Source of the DNA: an uncultured Clostridia bacterium
GTDB lineage: Bacteria; Bacillota; Clostridia; UBA1381
Direction: 5' to 3'
NCBI GenBank assembly: GCA_905236685.1
Contig: CAJOPD010000067.1
Location: 1 to 25,764, forward strand
DNA length: 25,764 nucleotides
Part shown: piece after piece, positions 14,378 through 22,332 of the stretch
How positions within the stretch are numbered: the first letter of the stretch is position 1
Layout of the letters: each line of letters opens with the position of its first letter
Made by a program: the position numbers and the translations under genes
Notes under the pieces: generated by a model
What the model was told of the DNA's origin: nothing
Databases searched by the model: none
What the model saw: only the letters and a program-made list of their open reading frames with translations

Positions 14378-14880
14378 TCTCCGCATACCCCTCTGCCTTT
14401 TACTCGTTCATATACGCAAAAGCTTATTATATGTCCGTTATCCTCGGTTTTTTCGGATTCTGATATGCACCGCCAGTCTGCGCTTTCGTCAAGATTTACC
14501 ATAAACCTGTCGCAGTCCGCTTTTTCGTGTACCTTGGTTATGTAACACAAATCGCAATAATCCAAAAGTTGTTTATACAAGCTTTCTCCGCCTATTACAA
14601 AGGCGTCATCTCCCACGCAGTCAAGCGCCAAAAGCTCCTCTATGCTGCTGACCGTTTCCGCGCCCTCGCACCGAAAATCCCTGTTTTTTGTCAAAACTAT
14701 ATTTATTCTGTTTTTAAGAGGCTTACCCCCTTGAAAGCTTTCCAGATTTTTTCTTCCCATTATCACCGTTTTCCCCATTGTTGTTTCCCTGAAAAACTTC
14801 ATATCAAGCGGTATATTAAACAGCAGCTTGTTATTTTTTCCTATGCCCCAGTTTTCCGACACGGCGGCAATAAGCTTCAT
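14374..14880 (-). CDS. folA: Dihydrofolate reductase
   Basis: Reduces dihydrofolate to tetrahydrofolate with NADPH, regenerating the cofactor that ThyA oxidises. Normal length (168 aa). It begins MKLIAAVSENWGIGKNNKLLF, with the substrate-binding acidic residue in the NIPLDMKFFRETT helix (Asp 26), the NADPH-binding VIMGRKNLES segment, and DAFVIGGESLY (about 92-102). It starts 14 bases after the thyA stop with an AGGAG-like site, and is translationally coupled to the next gene. Trimethoprim is the classical inhibitor of this enzyme family. Confidence 0.96.
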   Translation of the reverse strand: MKLIAAVSENWGIGKNNKLLFNIPLDMKFFRETTMGKTVIMGRKNLESFQGGKPLKNRINIVLTKNRDFRCEGAETVSSIEELLALDCVGDDAFVIGGESLYKQLLDYCDLCYITKVHEKADCDRFMVNLDESADWRCISESEKTEDNGHIISFCVYERVKGRGVCGE

Positions 14881-14894
14881 CTTTTACTCTCCTT

Positions 14895-15722
14895 TTATAT
14901 CGCGATAGGTATTTTTTCGTTAAATTCGTTAAATTTGTATCCGTCAAGCTTGAAATCATCGGGCGTAATCTTATAAAAATCGGTTATGTCGCCTATTTCA
15001 AGCTTGGGCGCGTCAAAGATTGGGCGGGCGATAAGCTCCTCCACTATCGGAATATGCCTGTCATAAATATGTGCGTCCGCGATAACATGCACCAGCTCCC
15101 CTACCGCAAGTCCCGAAACCTTGGCAAGCATATGCACCAAAAGCGCATACTGCACAACATTCCAGTTATTCGCCGCCAGGAAATCGTTGCTGCGCTGATT
15201 TAAAATTGCGTTCAGCTTTCCGTCCTTTACGCTGAATGTAACCGAGTATGCGCAAGGATAGAGCCGCATTTCCGACAAATCCGCGTGGTTATAGATATTG
15301 GTTATAATTCTGCGGGAGTTCGGGTTATTTTTGAGGTCAAAAAGCACTCTGTCCACCTGGTCAAATTCGCCCTCTTTATACTTATGCTTAATCCCCATCT
15401 GATATCCATAGGCCTTGCCGATACTTCCGTTTTCGTCCGCCCACTGGTCCCATATGTGACTTTTTAAATCGTTTATATTATTCGATTTTTTCTGCCATAT
15501 CCACAAAAGCTCGTCGAGCGCCAGCTTCCAGTATGTTCGCCTCAGTGTCAGAATAGGGAATTCCTTTGACAAATCGTACCTGTTCACTATCCCGAAAACG
15601 CTCTTTGTATATGCGCTCGCGCCGTCCTCCCAATGCGGACGCACCGCCATTGTTTCGTCTGTGACACCGTTTTTAAGTATTTCCTTGCAGTTTTTTATAA
15701 AAATCTCATCTGCGTAGCTCAT
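14895..15722 (-). CDS. thyA: Thymidylate synthase (ThyA type)
   Basis: Converts dUMP to dTMP with methylene-tetrahydrofolate as carbon and hydride donor. 275 residues, catalytic Cys 157 in LYPCAYSVTF, the phosphate-binding SRR (about 136-138), QRSNDFLAANNWNVVQYALL (the conserved QRS-D and N) and HIYDRH near the C-terminus. The residue after PC is Ala instead of the usual His, as in a distinct group of Firmicute enzymes. It is the first gene of the run, with AGAGGTG as binding site and a strong promoter upstream. Confidence 0.96.
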   Translation of the reverse strand: MSYADEIFIKNCKEILKNGVTDETMAVRPHWEDGASAYTKSVFGIVNRYDLSKEFPILTLRRTYWKLALDELLWIWQKKSNNINDLKSHIWDQWADENGSIGKAYGYQMGIKHKYKEGEFDQVDRVLFDLKNNPNSRRIITNIYNHADLSEMRLYPCAYSVTFSVKDGKLNAILNQRSNDFLAANNWNVVQYALLVHMLAKVSGLAVGELVHVIADAHIYDRHIPIVEELIARPIFDAPKLEIGDITDFYKITPDDFKLDGYKFNEFNEKIPIAI

Positions 15723-15753
15723 CTTACACCTCTTTACATAACAATACTATTTT

Positions 15754-15782
15754 ATTATATCATAGCAGGAAGAAAAATACAA
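15754..15782 (-). promoter_or_regulatory. Extended -10 sigma-A promoter of the thyA operon
   Basis: On the minus strand, TTGTAT (15777-15782) and TATAAT (15754-15759) lie 17 bases apart, with TGA directly before the -10 (extended -10). No further clear promoter is visible until 8411, so this one probably serves thyA through uppP. Confidence 0.75.
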
Positions 15783-15822
15783 TATTATAGTAATGAATTT
15801 TTTTGTTATGCGTGGTGTTTTG

Positions 15823-16383
15823 ATGAATTCTGTCTGGACCTTTGTTGTTTTGGTTTCGCTCGGCTTTTCCGTCCTTTACGGAATTCCCGAAAAGGTGCTG
15901 CAAGGCGGCGTTTCGGGCGCGTCGGACGCGGTGCGGATTTTGATTTCGCTTTCGGGAACGCTTTGCTTTTGGTCAGGGATTTTGCGCATAGCCGAAAAGG
16001 GCGGCGCTGCCGAAAAATGCCAAAAGCTGTTATCACCCGTTATCCGTCGCCTTTTTCCCAAAACAAAATTCCGCGGCAAGATAACGATGAACATAATCGC
16101 AAATCTTTTCGGCACAGGCAACGCCGCAACGCCCGCAGGCGTTTCCGCTATGGAGGGTATGGACAGGGAAAACGGACAAAGCCCCTATCCGAGCCGTGAG
16201 ATGAGCCGTTTTGCCGTTATGAATACGGCAAGTATTCAGCTTTTTCCGACCACCGTTATAAGCATACTTTCCTCCTTTGGCGCAAAAAATCCGTTTTCCG
16301 TTGTGCCTTTGGTATGGATAAGCTCTTTTACCGCGCTTTCCGCCGCGCTTTTGGCACAAAAACTGCTCTTTAAAAAGAGGTGA
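15823..16383 (+). CDS. spmA: Spore maturation protein SpmA
   Basis: Membrane protein of the SpmA/SpmB pair, required in Bacillus for proper dehydration and heat resistance of the spore core, with a nucleoside-transporter-like Gate fold. The 186-residue form from ATG 15823 starts MNSVWTFVVLVSLGFS as in the family. Visible are NLFGTGNAATPAGVSAMEGM (about 98-117) and MNTASIQLFPTTVISILSS (about 136-154), the hallmark segments, and about four membrane spans. Two ATGs upstream (15793, 15808) are in frame but add residues without a binding site; GGTG lies before 15823. No sigma-A promoter is seen, in line with expression by a sporulation sigma factor, though I cannot name one. Confidence 0.93.
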   Translation: MNSVWTFVVLVSLGFSVLYGIPEKVLQGGVSGASDAVRILISLSGTLCFWSGILRIAEKGGAAEKCQKLLSPVIRRLFPKTKFRGKITMNIIANLFGTGNAATPAGVSAMEGMDRENGQSPYPSREMSRFAVMNTASIQLFPTTVISILSSFGAKNPFSVVPLVWISSFTALSAALLAQKLLFKKR

Positions 16384-16895
16384 TAAAAATAGCGTATCTG
16401 CTACCCTTACTGATAATCCTTGTCCTTTGCGTTGCCGTGCGCAAAAAAGCGCCCGTTTACCAGCTTTTTCTGGAAGGCGCAGAAGACGGGCTCAAAATCC
16501 TGATTTCCATTCTGCCGCCGATGATTGCCGTGCTTTCGATGTCGGCAATGCTCAGGGAGTCGGGGCTTTTGGCACATTTTTCCGCATTTTTGGCGCCCTT
16601 TGCAAAAAAGCTCGGTATTCCTTCGGAAATCCTTCCCCTTGCCCTCCTGCGCCCCTTTTCCGGCGGCGGCTCTTTGGGACTTTTAACCGATACCGTGAAG
16701 GAGTACGGCGCGGACAGCCGTATTGCGCGAGCCGCCTGTATCCTGTGCGCCTCGACCGAAACCACTTTTTACACAATCTCGGTCTATTTCCGCAGAACGA
16801 GTGCCAAGCATTTAAAGCCGGTCATTTTAGCGGCGGTTATCGGCGATTTGACGGGGCTTTTGTGCGCCTGCTTTTTGAGTAAGATAAATTTTTAA
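16380..16895 (+). CDS. spmB: Spore maturation protein SpmB
   Basis: Partner of SpmA, 171 residues, with four to five membrane spans. Key segments are LEGAEDGLKILISILPPMIA (about 31-50), LLRPFSGGGSLGLL (about 89-102) and ACILCASTETTFYTISVYF (about 119-137), which match the family. The start is GTG, overlapping the spmA stop codon by 4 bases (GTGA), with AGAGG directly upstream, so the two are translationally coupled. The pair is a reliable marker of a spore former. Confidence 0.95.
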   Translation: MIKIAYLLPLLIILVLCVAVRKKAPVYQLFLEGAEDGLKILISILPPMIAVLSMSAMLRESGLLAHFSAFLAPFAKKLGIPSEILPLALLRPFSGGGSLGLLTDTVKEYGADSRIARAACILCASTETTFYTISVYFRRTSAKHLKPVILAAVIGDLTGLLCACFLSKINF

Positions 16896-16914
16896 CAATT
16901 TTTTGTCAATTGGC

Positions 16915-16943
16915 TTGAAAAATTTTGGATTTTGAGGTAAAAT
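16915..16943 (+). promoter_or_regulatory. Sigma-A promoter of the pgk-tpiA-gpmI operon
   Basis: TTGAAA (16915-16920) and TAAAAT (16938-16943) lie 17 bases apart, each one base off consensus. The leader to ATG 16994 is about 45 bases. Confidence 0.75.
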
Positions 16944-16993
16944 AATTCTATCGGGAATTAACCCCAAAAGAATTTTAAATACGAGGTGTTCTT

Positions 16994-18187
16994 ATGCTAA
17001 ACAAAAAAACGGTGGAAGATATTGATGTAAGGGGCAAACGCGTACTTGTCAGGTGCGATTTTAATGTGCCTCTTGACGAAAACAGGAACATAACGGACGA
17101 TACAAGAATTGTCGGAGCTCTTCCCACAATCGAGTATCTTATAAAGAACGGCGCAAAGGTTATTCTTTGCTCGCATATGGGCAAGCCCAAGGGCGAGCCG
17201 AAGCCGGAGCTTTCGCTTGCACCTGTTGCAAAGGCTCTTTCCGAAAAGCTCGGAAAAGCGGTGATTTTTGCGGCAGATGACTGCGTTGTCGGCGAAAATG
17301 CGAAAAAGGCGGTTTCCGAAATGGCGGACGGCGATGTTGTGCTTTTGGAAAACACCCGTTACCGTGCGGAAGAAACAAAGAATATTGACGATTTTTCAAA
17401 GGAGCTTGCATCGCTTGCGGAGATTTTTGTAAATGACGCTTTCGGCACGGCGCACCGCGCTCACTGCTCAAATGTAGGCGTTACAAAATATCTTCCCGTT
17501 GCGGTTTGCGGCTACCTTATCCAAAAGGAAATTCAGTTCCTGGGTAACGCCGTAAATAACCCCGTGCGTCCCTTGGTTGCTATTTTGGGCGGCTCAAAGG
17601 TTTCCTCAAAAATTTCTGTTATAAACAACCTTTTGGAAAAGGTTGATACCTTAATTATCGGCGGAGGTATGGCATACACCTTTATGAAGGCGCAGGGACT
17701 TTCAGTCGGAACTTCGCTTTTGGAGGAGGATTTTATAGAATACGCCTCCGATATGATGAAAAAAGCCGAGGAAAAGGGCGTTAAGCTTTTAATCCCCGTT
17801 GACACTGTTGAGGCTTCGGAATATTCAAACGACGCGGAAATAAAAATCGCCGAAGGCGGCATTGACGACGGATTTATGGGGCTTGACATCGGTCCAAAAT
17901 CTATCGAGCTTTTCAAGGACGCATTAAAGGACGCAAAAACTGTTGTATGGAACGGTCCTATGGGCGTGTTTGAAATGCCTAACTTTGCAAAGGGCACAAA
18001 TGCTATCGCGGCGGCTTTGGCAGAGCTTGACGCAACTACCGTAATCGGCGGCGGCGACAGCGTTGCGGCTGTTAACAAGGCAGGACTTGCCGACAAGATG
18101 ACGCACATTTCAACAGGCGGCGGCGCTTCCTTGGAATTTTTGGAGGGCAAAGAGCTCCCCGGAATAGTTGCTATTAACGATAAATAA
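16994..18187 (+). CDS. pgk: Phosphoglycerate kinase
   Basis: Glycolytic enzyme that transfers phosphate from 1,3-bisphosphoglycerate to ADP. 397 residues, normal length. It shows the N-terminal substrate site VRCDFNVPLDENRNITDDTR (about 16-35), CSHMGKPKGEPKPELSLAPVA, FGTAHRAHCSNVGV, and the C-terminal nucleotide site with NGPMGVFE and GGGDSVAAV. GAGGTG precedes the ATG. It heads pgk-tpiA-gpmI; gap, often upstream of pgk, is not in this window. Confidence 0.98.
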   Translation: MLNKKTVEDIDVRGKRVLVRCDFNVPLDENRNITDDTRIVGALPTIEYLIKNGAKVILCSHMGKPKGEPKPELSLAPVAKALSEKLGKAVIFAADDCVVGENAKKAVSEMADGDVVLLENTRYRAEETKNIDDFSKELASLAEIFVNDAFGTAHRAHCSNVGVTKYLPVAVCGYLIQKEIQFLGNAVNNPVRPLVAILGGSKVSSKISVINNLLEKVDTLIIGGGMAYTFMKAQGLSVGTSLLEEDFIEYASDMMKKAEEKGVKLLIPVDTVEASEYSNDAEIKIAEGGIDDGFMGLDIGPKSIELFKDALKDAKTVVWNGPMGVFEMPNFAKGTNAIAAALAELDATTVIGGGDSVAAVNKAGLADKMTHISTGGGASLEFLEGKELPGIVAINDK

Positions 18188-18203
18188 ACGGAGGATAAAT
18201 TTT

Positions 18204-18956
18204 ATGGCTAAATATGTTGTTGCAGGAAACTGGAAGATGAACAAGCTTCCGAGCGAAACTTACGATTTTATAAAATCTGTTGCAAAAGCAACGGAAAACG
18301 CGGCTTGCGAGGTTGTGTGCTGTACGCCTTTCGTATGTCTTTCAAAGGCTGTTGAGGCGGCTGACGGCACCCATATAAAAATAGGTGCGGAAAATCTGCA
18401 TTTTGAGGACAAGGGCGCATTTACAGGCGAAATTTCCGCCGATATGCTCAAAGATTTGGGCGTTACCTATGTAATTATCGGACATTCCGAAAGGCGTCAG
18501 TATAACGCCGAAACAGACGAAACAGTAAATCTAAAAACAAAAAAAGCGCTTGAAAAGGGGCTTATCCCGATTGTATGCGTAGGCGAATCCTTGGAACAGC
18601 GCGAAGCGGGAATAACAATGGATTTAATTTCCATTCAGATTAAAAAGGCGTTTGCAGGCATTTCGGCAGAGGATGCAAAGAAGGTCGTTATCGCATACGA
18701 GCCCATCTGGGCAATCGGAACGGGCAAAACCGCAACAAGCGAACAGGCGCAGGAGGTTTGCGGCGGTATCCGCAAAATTCTTGCAGCTCTTTACAGCGAA
18801 GCTTGCGCAGAGGAAGTTACAATTCAGTACGGCGGAAGTATGAAACCGTCAAATGCGGCAGAGCTTATGGAAAAGCCTGATATCGACGGCGGCTTAATCG
18901 GCGGTGCGGCTTTGGTTTGCGAAGACTTTGCGGCTATCGTAAAGGCAGCTAAATAA
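18204..18956 (+). CDS. tpiA: Triosephosphate isomerase
   Basis: Interconverts dihydroxyacetone phosphate and glyceraldehyde 3-phosphate. 250 residues, a complete TIM barrel: NWKMNK (9-14, catalytic Lys 11), GHSERR (93-98, His 94), AYEPIWAIGTG (164-174, Glu 166, followed by the flexible loop) and YGGS near the end. ATG 18204 is used because GGAGG lies 10 bases upstream; the frame open from 18168 only adds residues overlapping the pgk end. The gap to pgk is 16 bases. Confidence 0.98.
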   Translation: MAKYVVAGNWKMNKLPSETYDFIKSVAKATENAACEVVCCTPFVCLSKAVEAADGTHIKIGAENLHFEDKGAFTGEISADMLKDLGVTYVIIGHSERRQYNAETDETVNLKTKKALEKGLIPIVCVGESLEQREAGITMDLISIQIKKAFAGISAEDAKKVVIAYEPIWAIGTGKTATSEQAQEVCGGIRKILAALYSEACAEEVTIQYGGSMKPSNAAELMEKPDIDGGLIGGAALVCEDFAAIVKAAK

Positions 18957-18982
18957 AAAAACGGAGCGCTTGCTCCGTTTTT
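18957..18982 (+). terminator. Hairpin between tpiA and gpmI
   Basis: The stem ACGGAGC-GCTT-GCTCCGT is followed by five T residues, only 21 bases before the gpmI start. It can act as a partial terminator or 3' stabiliser within the operon. No separate promoter for gpmI is evident in the short gap. Confidence 0.75.
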
Positions 18983-19003
18983 CACAAAAAGGAGATTTTT
19001 AAT

Positions 19004-20545
19004 ATGAAAAAGCCGATAGCTCTTATAATCCTTGACGGTTTCGGAATAAACGACTGCACCGAGGGCAATGCGATAAAGGCGGCAAAAACGCCAAATCTCG
19101 ACAGGTATTTTGCGCAATATCCCAACACTCTTTTGGACGCAAGCGGTATGGCAGTAGGTCTTCCCGACGGACAGATGGGAAATTCCGAGGTGGGACACAC
19201 CAACATCGGCGCAGGAAGGGTTGTTTATCAAGAGCTTACAAGAATTACAAAATCAATCGCGGACGGTGATTTTTTTGAAAATCCTGCGCTTTTGGGCGCT
19301 GTTGAAAACTGCAAAAAACACAATTCCGCCCTGCATTTTATCGGACTTTTGTCCGACGGAGGCGTTCATTCGCATATAGAACACCTGTTCGGGCTTATCG
19401 ATATGGCAAAGAAAAACGGTCTTTCAAAGGTATTTATCCACGCCGTTTTGGACGGCAGAGATGTATCGCCCGTTTCGGGTATTTCCTACCTAAAACAGCT
19501 TCAAGACAAGCTTTCCGCCTCCTGCGGAAAAATCGCAACGGTAAGCGGAAGATACTATGCTATGGACCGTGACAGCAACTGGAACAGGGTTGTAAAAGCC
19601 TACAATGCAATGGTTAACGGGGAGGGCACTTATACCGACGACATTATTAAAACAATCGAAACCTCCTACAAAACAAAGGACGAAAACGGCGCGCTCATTA
19701 CCGACGAGTTCGTTATCCCGACAGTTGTTACCGAAAACGGTGCGCCCGTCGGCAAAATCGGCGAAAACGACTCGGTTATCTGCTTTAATTTCCGTCCCGA
19801 CAGGGCAAGGGAAATTACACGGAGCTTTACCGACCCCGATTTTACGGGATTTGACCGCACATTTTTCCCGCTTTACTATGTTTGTATGACACAATATGAC
19901 GCATCTATGCCGAATGTTCATATTGCTTTCAAGCCGCAAGTTCTTGAAAACACCTTCGGCGAATATGTTTCAAAGCTTGGTCTTAAACAGCTTCGTATTG
20001 CGGAAACGGAAAAATATGCCCATGTAACATTTTTCTTTAACGGCGGCGTGGAAAATGTATATGACGGTGAGGACAGAAAGCTTATCCCTTCGCCAAAGGT
20101 CGCTACATACGATATGCAGCCCGAAATGAGCGCATACAAGGTGACCGACGCCTGCGTCGACCTCATAAATCAGGACAAATATGACTGCATTATCCTTAAT
20201 TTTGCCAACTGCGATATGGTTGGGCATACAGGCGTTTTTGACGCAGCAGTCAAAGCAGTTGAGGCGGTTGATGAATGTTTGGGACGGGTAGTTTCCGCTA
20301 TCTTGGAAAAGGGCGGAAGGGTACTTGTTACCGCAGACCACGGCAACGCCGACAAGATGTTTGACCCCGAAACAAAGGCGGTATTTACCGCACACACCAC
20401 AAACCCCGTGCCGCTCATCATTTTGGGCGCAGGAAATCTTTCCTTAAAACGAGGCAAGCTGTGCGATTTAACGCCCACAATGCTTGACCTTATGAACCTT
20501 GAAAAGCCTAAGGAAATGACGGGCGAAAGCGTTATTGTAAAATAG
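19004..20545 (+). CDS. gpmI: Phosphoglycerate mutase, cofactor-independent
   Basis: Manganese-dependent isomerisation of 3- to 2-phosphoglycerate, belonging to the alkaline phosphatase fold. 513 residues, normal length. It has LIILDGFGIND with the metal Asp 11, catalytic Ser 61 in MGNSEVGHTNIGAGR, LSDGGVHSH, HAVLDGRDV, SGRYYAMDRDSNW, and the C-terminal metal site TADHGNADKM. AAGGAG lies about 8 bases before the ATG. These enzymes are pH-sensitive through Mn binding in Bacillus spores. Together with pgk and tpiA it forms lower glycolysis. Confidence 0.98.
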   Translation: MKKPIALIILDGFGINDCTEGNAIKAAKTPNLDRYFAQYPNTLLDASGMAVGLPDGQMGNSEVGHTNIGAGRVVYQELTRITKSIADGDFFENPALLGAVENCKKHNSALHFIGLLSDGGVHSHIEHLFGLIDMAKKNGLSKVFIHAVLDGRDVSPVSGISYLKQLQDKLSASCGKIATVSGRYYAMDRDSNWNRVVKAYNAMVNGEGTYTDDIIKTIETSYKTKDENGALITDEFVIPTVVTENGAPVGKIGENDSVICFNFRPDRAREITRSFTDPDFTGFDRTFFPLYYVCMTQYDASMPNVHIAFKPQVLENTFGEYVSKLGLKQLRIAETEKYAHVTFFFNGGVENVYDGEDRKLIPSPKVATYDMQPEMSAYKVTDACVDLINQDKYDCIILNFANCDMVGHTGVFDAAVKAVEAVDECLGRVVSAILEKGGRVLVTADHGNADKMFDPETKAVFTAHTTNPVPLIILGAGNLSLKRGKLCDLTPTMLDLMNLEKPKEMTGESVIVK

Positions 20546-20546
20546 C

Positions 20547-20576
20547 AAAAAACGGAGCACCTGCTCCGTTTTTTTA
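20547..20576. terminator. Bidirectional terminator between gpmI and the enzyme I-like gene
   Basis: The stem ACGGAGC-ACCT-GCTCCGT has A residues before it and seven T residues after it, so it serves both converging genes. The stem is the same as in the hairpin after tpiA. Confidence 0.88.
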
Positions 20577-22163
20577 TTCGCTTTCGCAAACCGCCCTCTT
20601 TACCCGCAAAATTTGTGCGGGGCTTGCCGTAATTTCATCTATACCCATTTTTAAAAGCTCGGGGATTTTGTCGCTGTCCGAAACAATATCGCCGCAAATC
20701 CCCACAGTAATGCCGTTTTTATGCGCGTTTTCTGCCGAAATCTCTATCATTTTCATAACCGCCTTATGATGTCGGTCAAAAAGGTCGGAAAGGGCAAGAT
20801 TTTTCCTGTCCATTGCAAGCATATATTGTGTGAGATTATTTGCGTCAATCAAAAAGAAGTCGCATATTTTTGCCAAATTATCCGATATTACCGCAGCGGC
20901 AGGCGTTTCTATTTTAACGCCGAGCGGAATATTTTCGTCAAACTCCTTTTTTTCCGCTCTCAGCTCATTTTTGGCTTCGTCAAGCAGTTTTTTTGCCTTT
21001 ATCACCTCGTCCTCCGAAACAATCATATTCAAAAGAATTCTCATTTTTCCGCAGGCCGATGCCTTTAATATTGCTCTTAGCTGTGTTTTGAAAATATTGG
21101 GATATTTAAGGCAAAGCCTTATCGCCCTCATTCCCATAACCGCGTTTTCCTCTCTGAAAATACCGAAATATGTCCCCTTTTTGTTCGCGTCAATATCGAG
21201 CGTGCAGACAGAAACCTCCTTTGCTCCTTCCGCTGCCTTGCGGTACGCGTCAAACAGATATTCCTCACTCGGAAAGCCTGCGCCTTCCTTGTATAAAAAC
21301 TCGCTTCCGAAAAAGCCTATGCCGTCGCACCCGTAAAAAGCGGGGTTTTTAATCTCCTCGGGCGCGGAAATGCCCGCCAAAAGTTTTATTTTCTTTCCGC
21401 TTTTGGTAACTGCATCAGCTTTATGAAGATTTTTTTCCTTTTCCTTAATCTTTTTTGTGAGGCGCTCTATGGTTTTGTCATCAGGCTCGATATACACCCT
21501 TCCGCTGTACCCGTCTACCGCAACGCGCTTTCCGTCTATTTTACCGCTTATTTTTACTCCGCAGACAGCGGGTATATTTAAAGACCGTGCCAAAATCGCC
21601 GTGTGTGATGTTGCGCTTCCGCCCTCCGTCACAAAGGCGGCAATTTTACCTTTGTCCATCTGCAAGGTCTCGCTCGGCGCTATATTATTCGCAAAAATTA
21701 TCGTGTTTTCCTTTACCGCGCTCGGCAGAACACGCTTTTTCCCTTTTAAAAGCGCAACAATTCTGTCCGAAACATCTCGCACATCGCTTGCGCGCTCGCG
21801 CATATATGCGTTATCCATATTCCGAAACAGGCTCTCAAAATTCTTTGATGTCAGCAAAACGGCCGTTTCCGCATTCATTTTTTGCTTTTCTATGATGTTC
21901 AAAACCGACTGGTTATAGTACATATCCTCGACCATCATCTTGTGTATTGAAAAAATCTGCGCCTCCTTTTCGCCTATCTCGCTCCTTGCCCTGCTGAAAA
22001 GCCTGTCCAGCTCATCAATCGCAAGGCTTTTTACCTGCGCATATTTTTCCTTTTCTCCCTCTTTGTCCTCGGTATATTTTATGCTTTCCTCATTTTTGCG
22101 ATAAACGCACGCCGTTCCTATCGCAATTCCGCCGCAGACGGCTTTGCCCTTCCATATGTTCAT
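20574..22163 (-). CDS. Enzyme I-like PEP-protein phosphotransferase with altered PEP site
   Basis: Related to PTS enzyme I, which takes phosphate from PEP and passes it to HPr. 529 residues. The N-terminal HPr-binding helical region (about 35-145) and the phospho-histidine domain are present, with GGSATSHTAIL and His 187. The C-terminal PEP barrel is full length and keeps ENAVMGMRAIR, Glu 419, Arg 453 (AMDRKN) and Cys 490 (ICGDIVSD). Several near-invariant residues are changed: the Arg of LRTEFL is Gly 286, the Arg of RTLDIGGDK is Cys 320 with GGD reading DAN, and IGTNDL reads IDANNL (Asp to Asn 443). By E. coli numbering these are R296, R332 and D455, which bind PEP and its metal. No HPr gene is nearby. 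It may be a paralogue with another donor or a regulatory role, so no ptsI symbol is given. Confidence 0.85.
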   Translation of the reverse strand: MNIWKGKAVCGGIAIGTACVYRKNEESIKYTEDKEGEKEKYAQVKSLAIDELDRLFSRARSEIGEKEAQIFSIHKMMVEDMYYNQSVLNIIEKQKMNAETAVLLTSKNFESLFRNMDNAYMRERASDVRDVSDRIVALLKGKKRVLPSAVKENTIIFANNIAPSETLQMDKGKIAAFVTEGGSATSHTAILARSLNIPAVCGVKISGKIDGKRVAVDGYSGRVYIEPDDKTIERLTKKIKEKEKNLHKADAVTKSGKKIKLLAGISAPEEIKNPAFYGCDGIGFFGSEFLYKEGAGFPSEEYLFDAYRKAAEGAKEVSVCTLDIDANKKGTYFGIFREENAVMGMRAIRLCLKYPNIFKTQLRAILKASACGKMRILLNMIVSEDEVIKAKKLLDEAKNELRAEKKEFDENIPLGVKIETPAAAVISDNLAKICDFFLIDANNLTQYMLAMDRKNLALSDLFDRHHKAVMKMIEISAENAHKNGITVGICGDIVSDSDKIPELLKMGIDEITASPAQILRVKRAVCESE

Positions 22164-22270
22164 ATATACATTTTCTCCCCCTAAAACTTTTAAAAATCCG
22201 TTCTTTTTTCTTGTAATTAGTATTATTTCTTTTTTTAAAATGCTTTATACAAAATTGTTTGCTCTTAAAA

Positions 22271-22299
22271 TTGACAAACGCAAAAATGCGTATTATAAT
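22271..22299 (+). promoter_or_regulatory. Consensus sigma-A promoter of nfnAB with a palindrome in the spacer
   Basis: TTGACA (22271-22276) and TATAAT (22294-22299) are perfect and 17 bases apart. The spacer is largely ACGCA-AAAA-TGCGT (22278-22291), a perfect 5-base-arm dyad placed where a repressor would block RNA polymerase. The leader to the ATG is about 27 bases and contains GAGG. Confidence 0.85.
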
Positions 22300-22332
22300 G
22301 AAGGAGACATTTTTTTCAAAGAGGTTTTTTAA

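Noticed and set aside
15633..16199. Long plus-strand open frame across the thyA start and spmA
   Set aside because: It is antisense to thyA and out of frame with spmA. Its product is Arg/Phe-rich with no recognisable domain.
17533..18150. 205-codon minus-strand open frame inside pgk
   Set aside because: Antisense shadow caused by codon bias of a highly conserved gene.
18957..18982. Dispersed mobile hairpin repeat (two copies with 20547-20576)
   Set aside because: Both copies lie directly after stop codons and are followed by T runs, so ordinary terminators explain them. I see no target duplications.
22248..22257. ACAAAATTGT short palindrome upstream of nfnA as a Rex site
   Set aside because: It is short, AT-rich, likely by chance, and does not match the longer Rex consensus.
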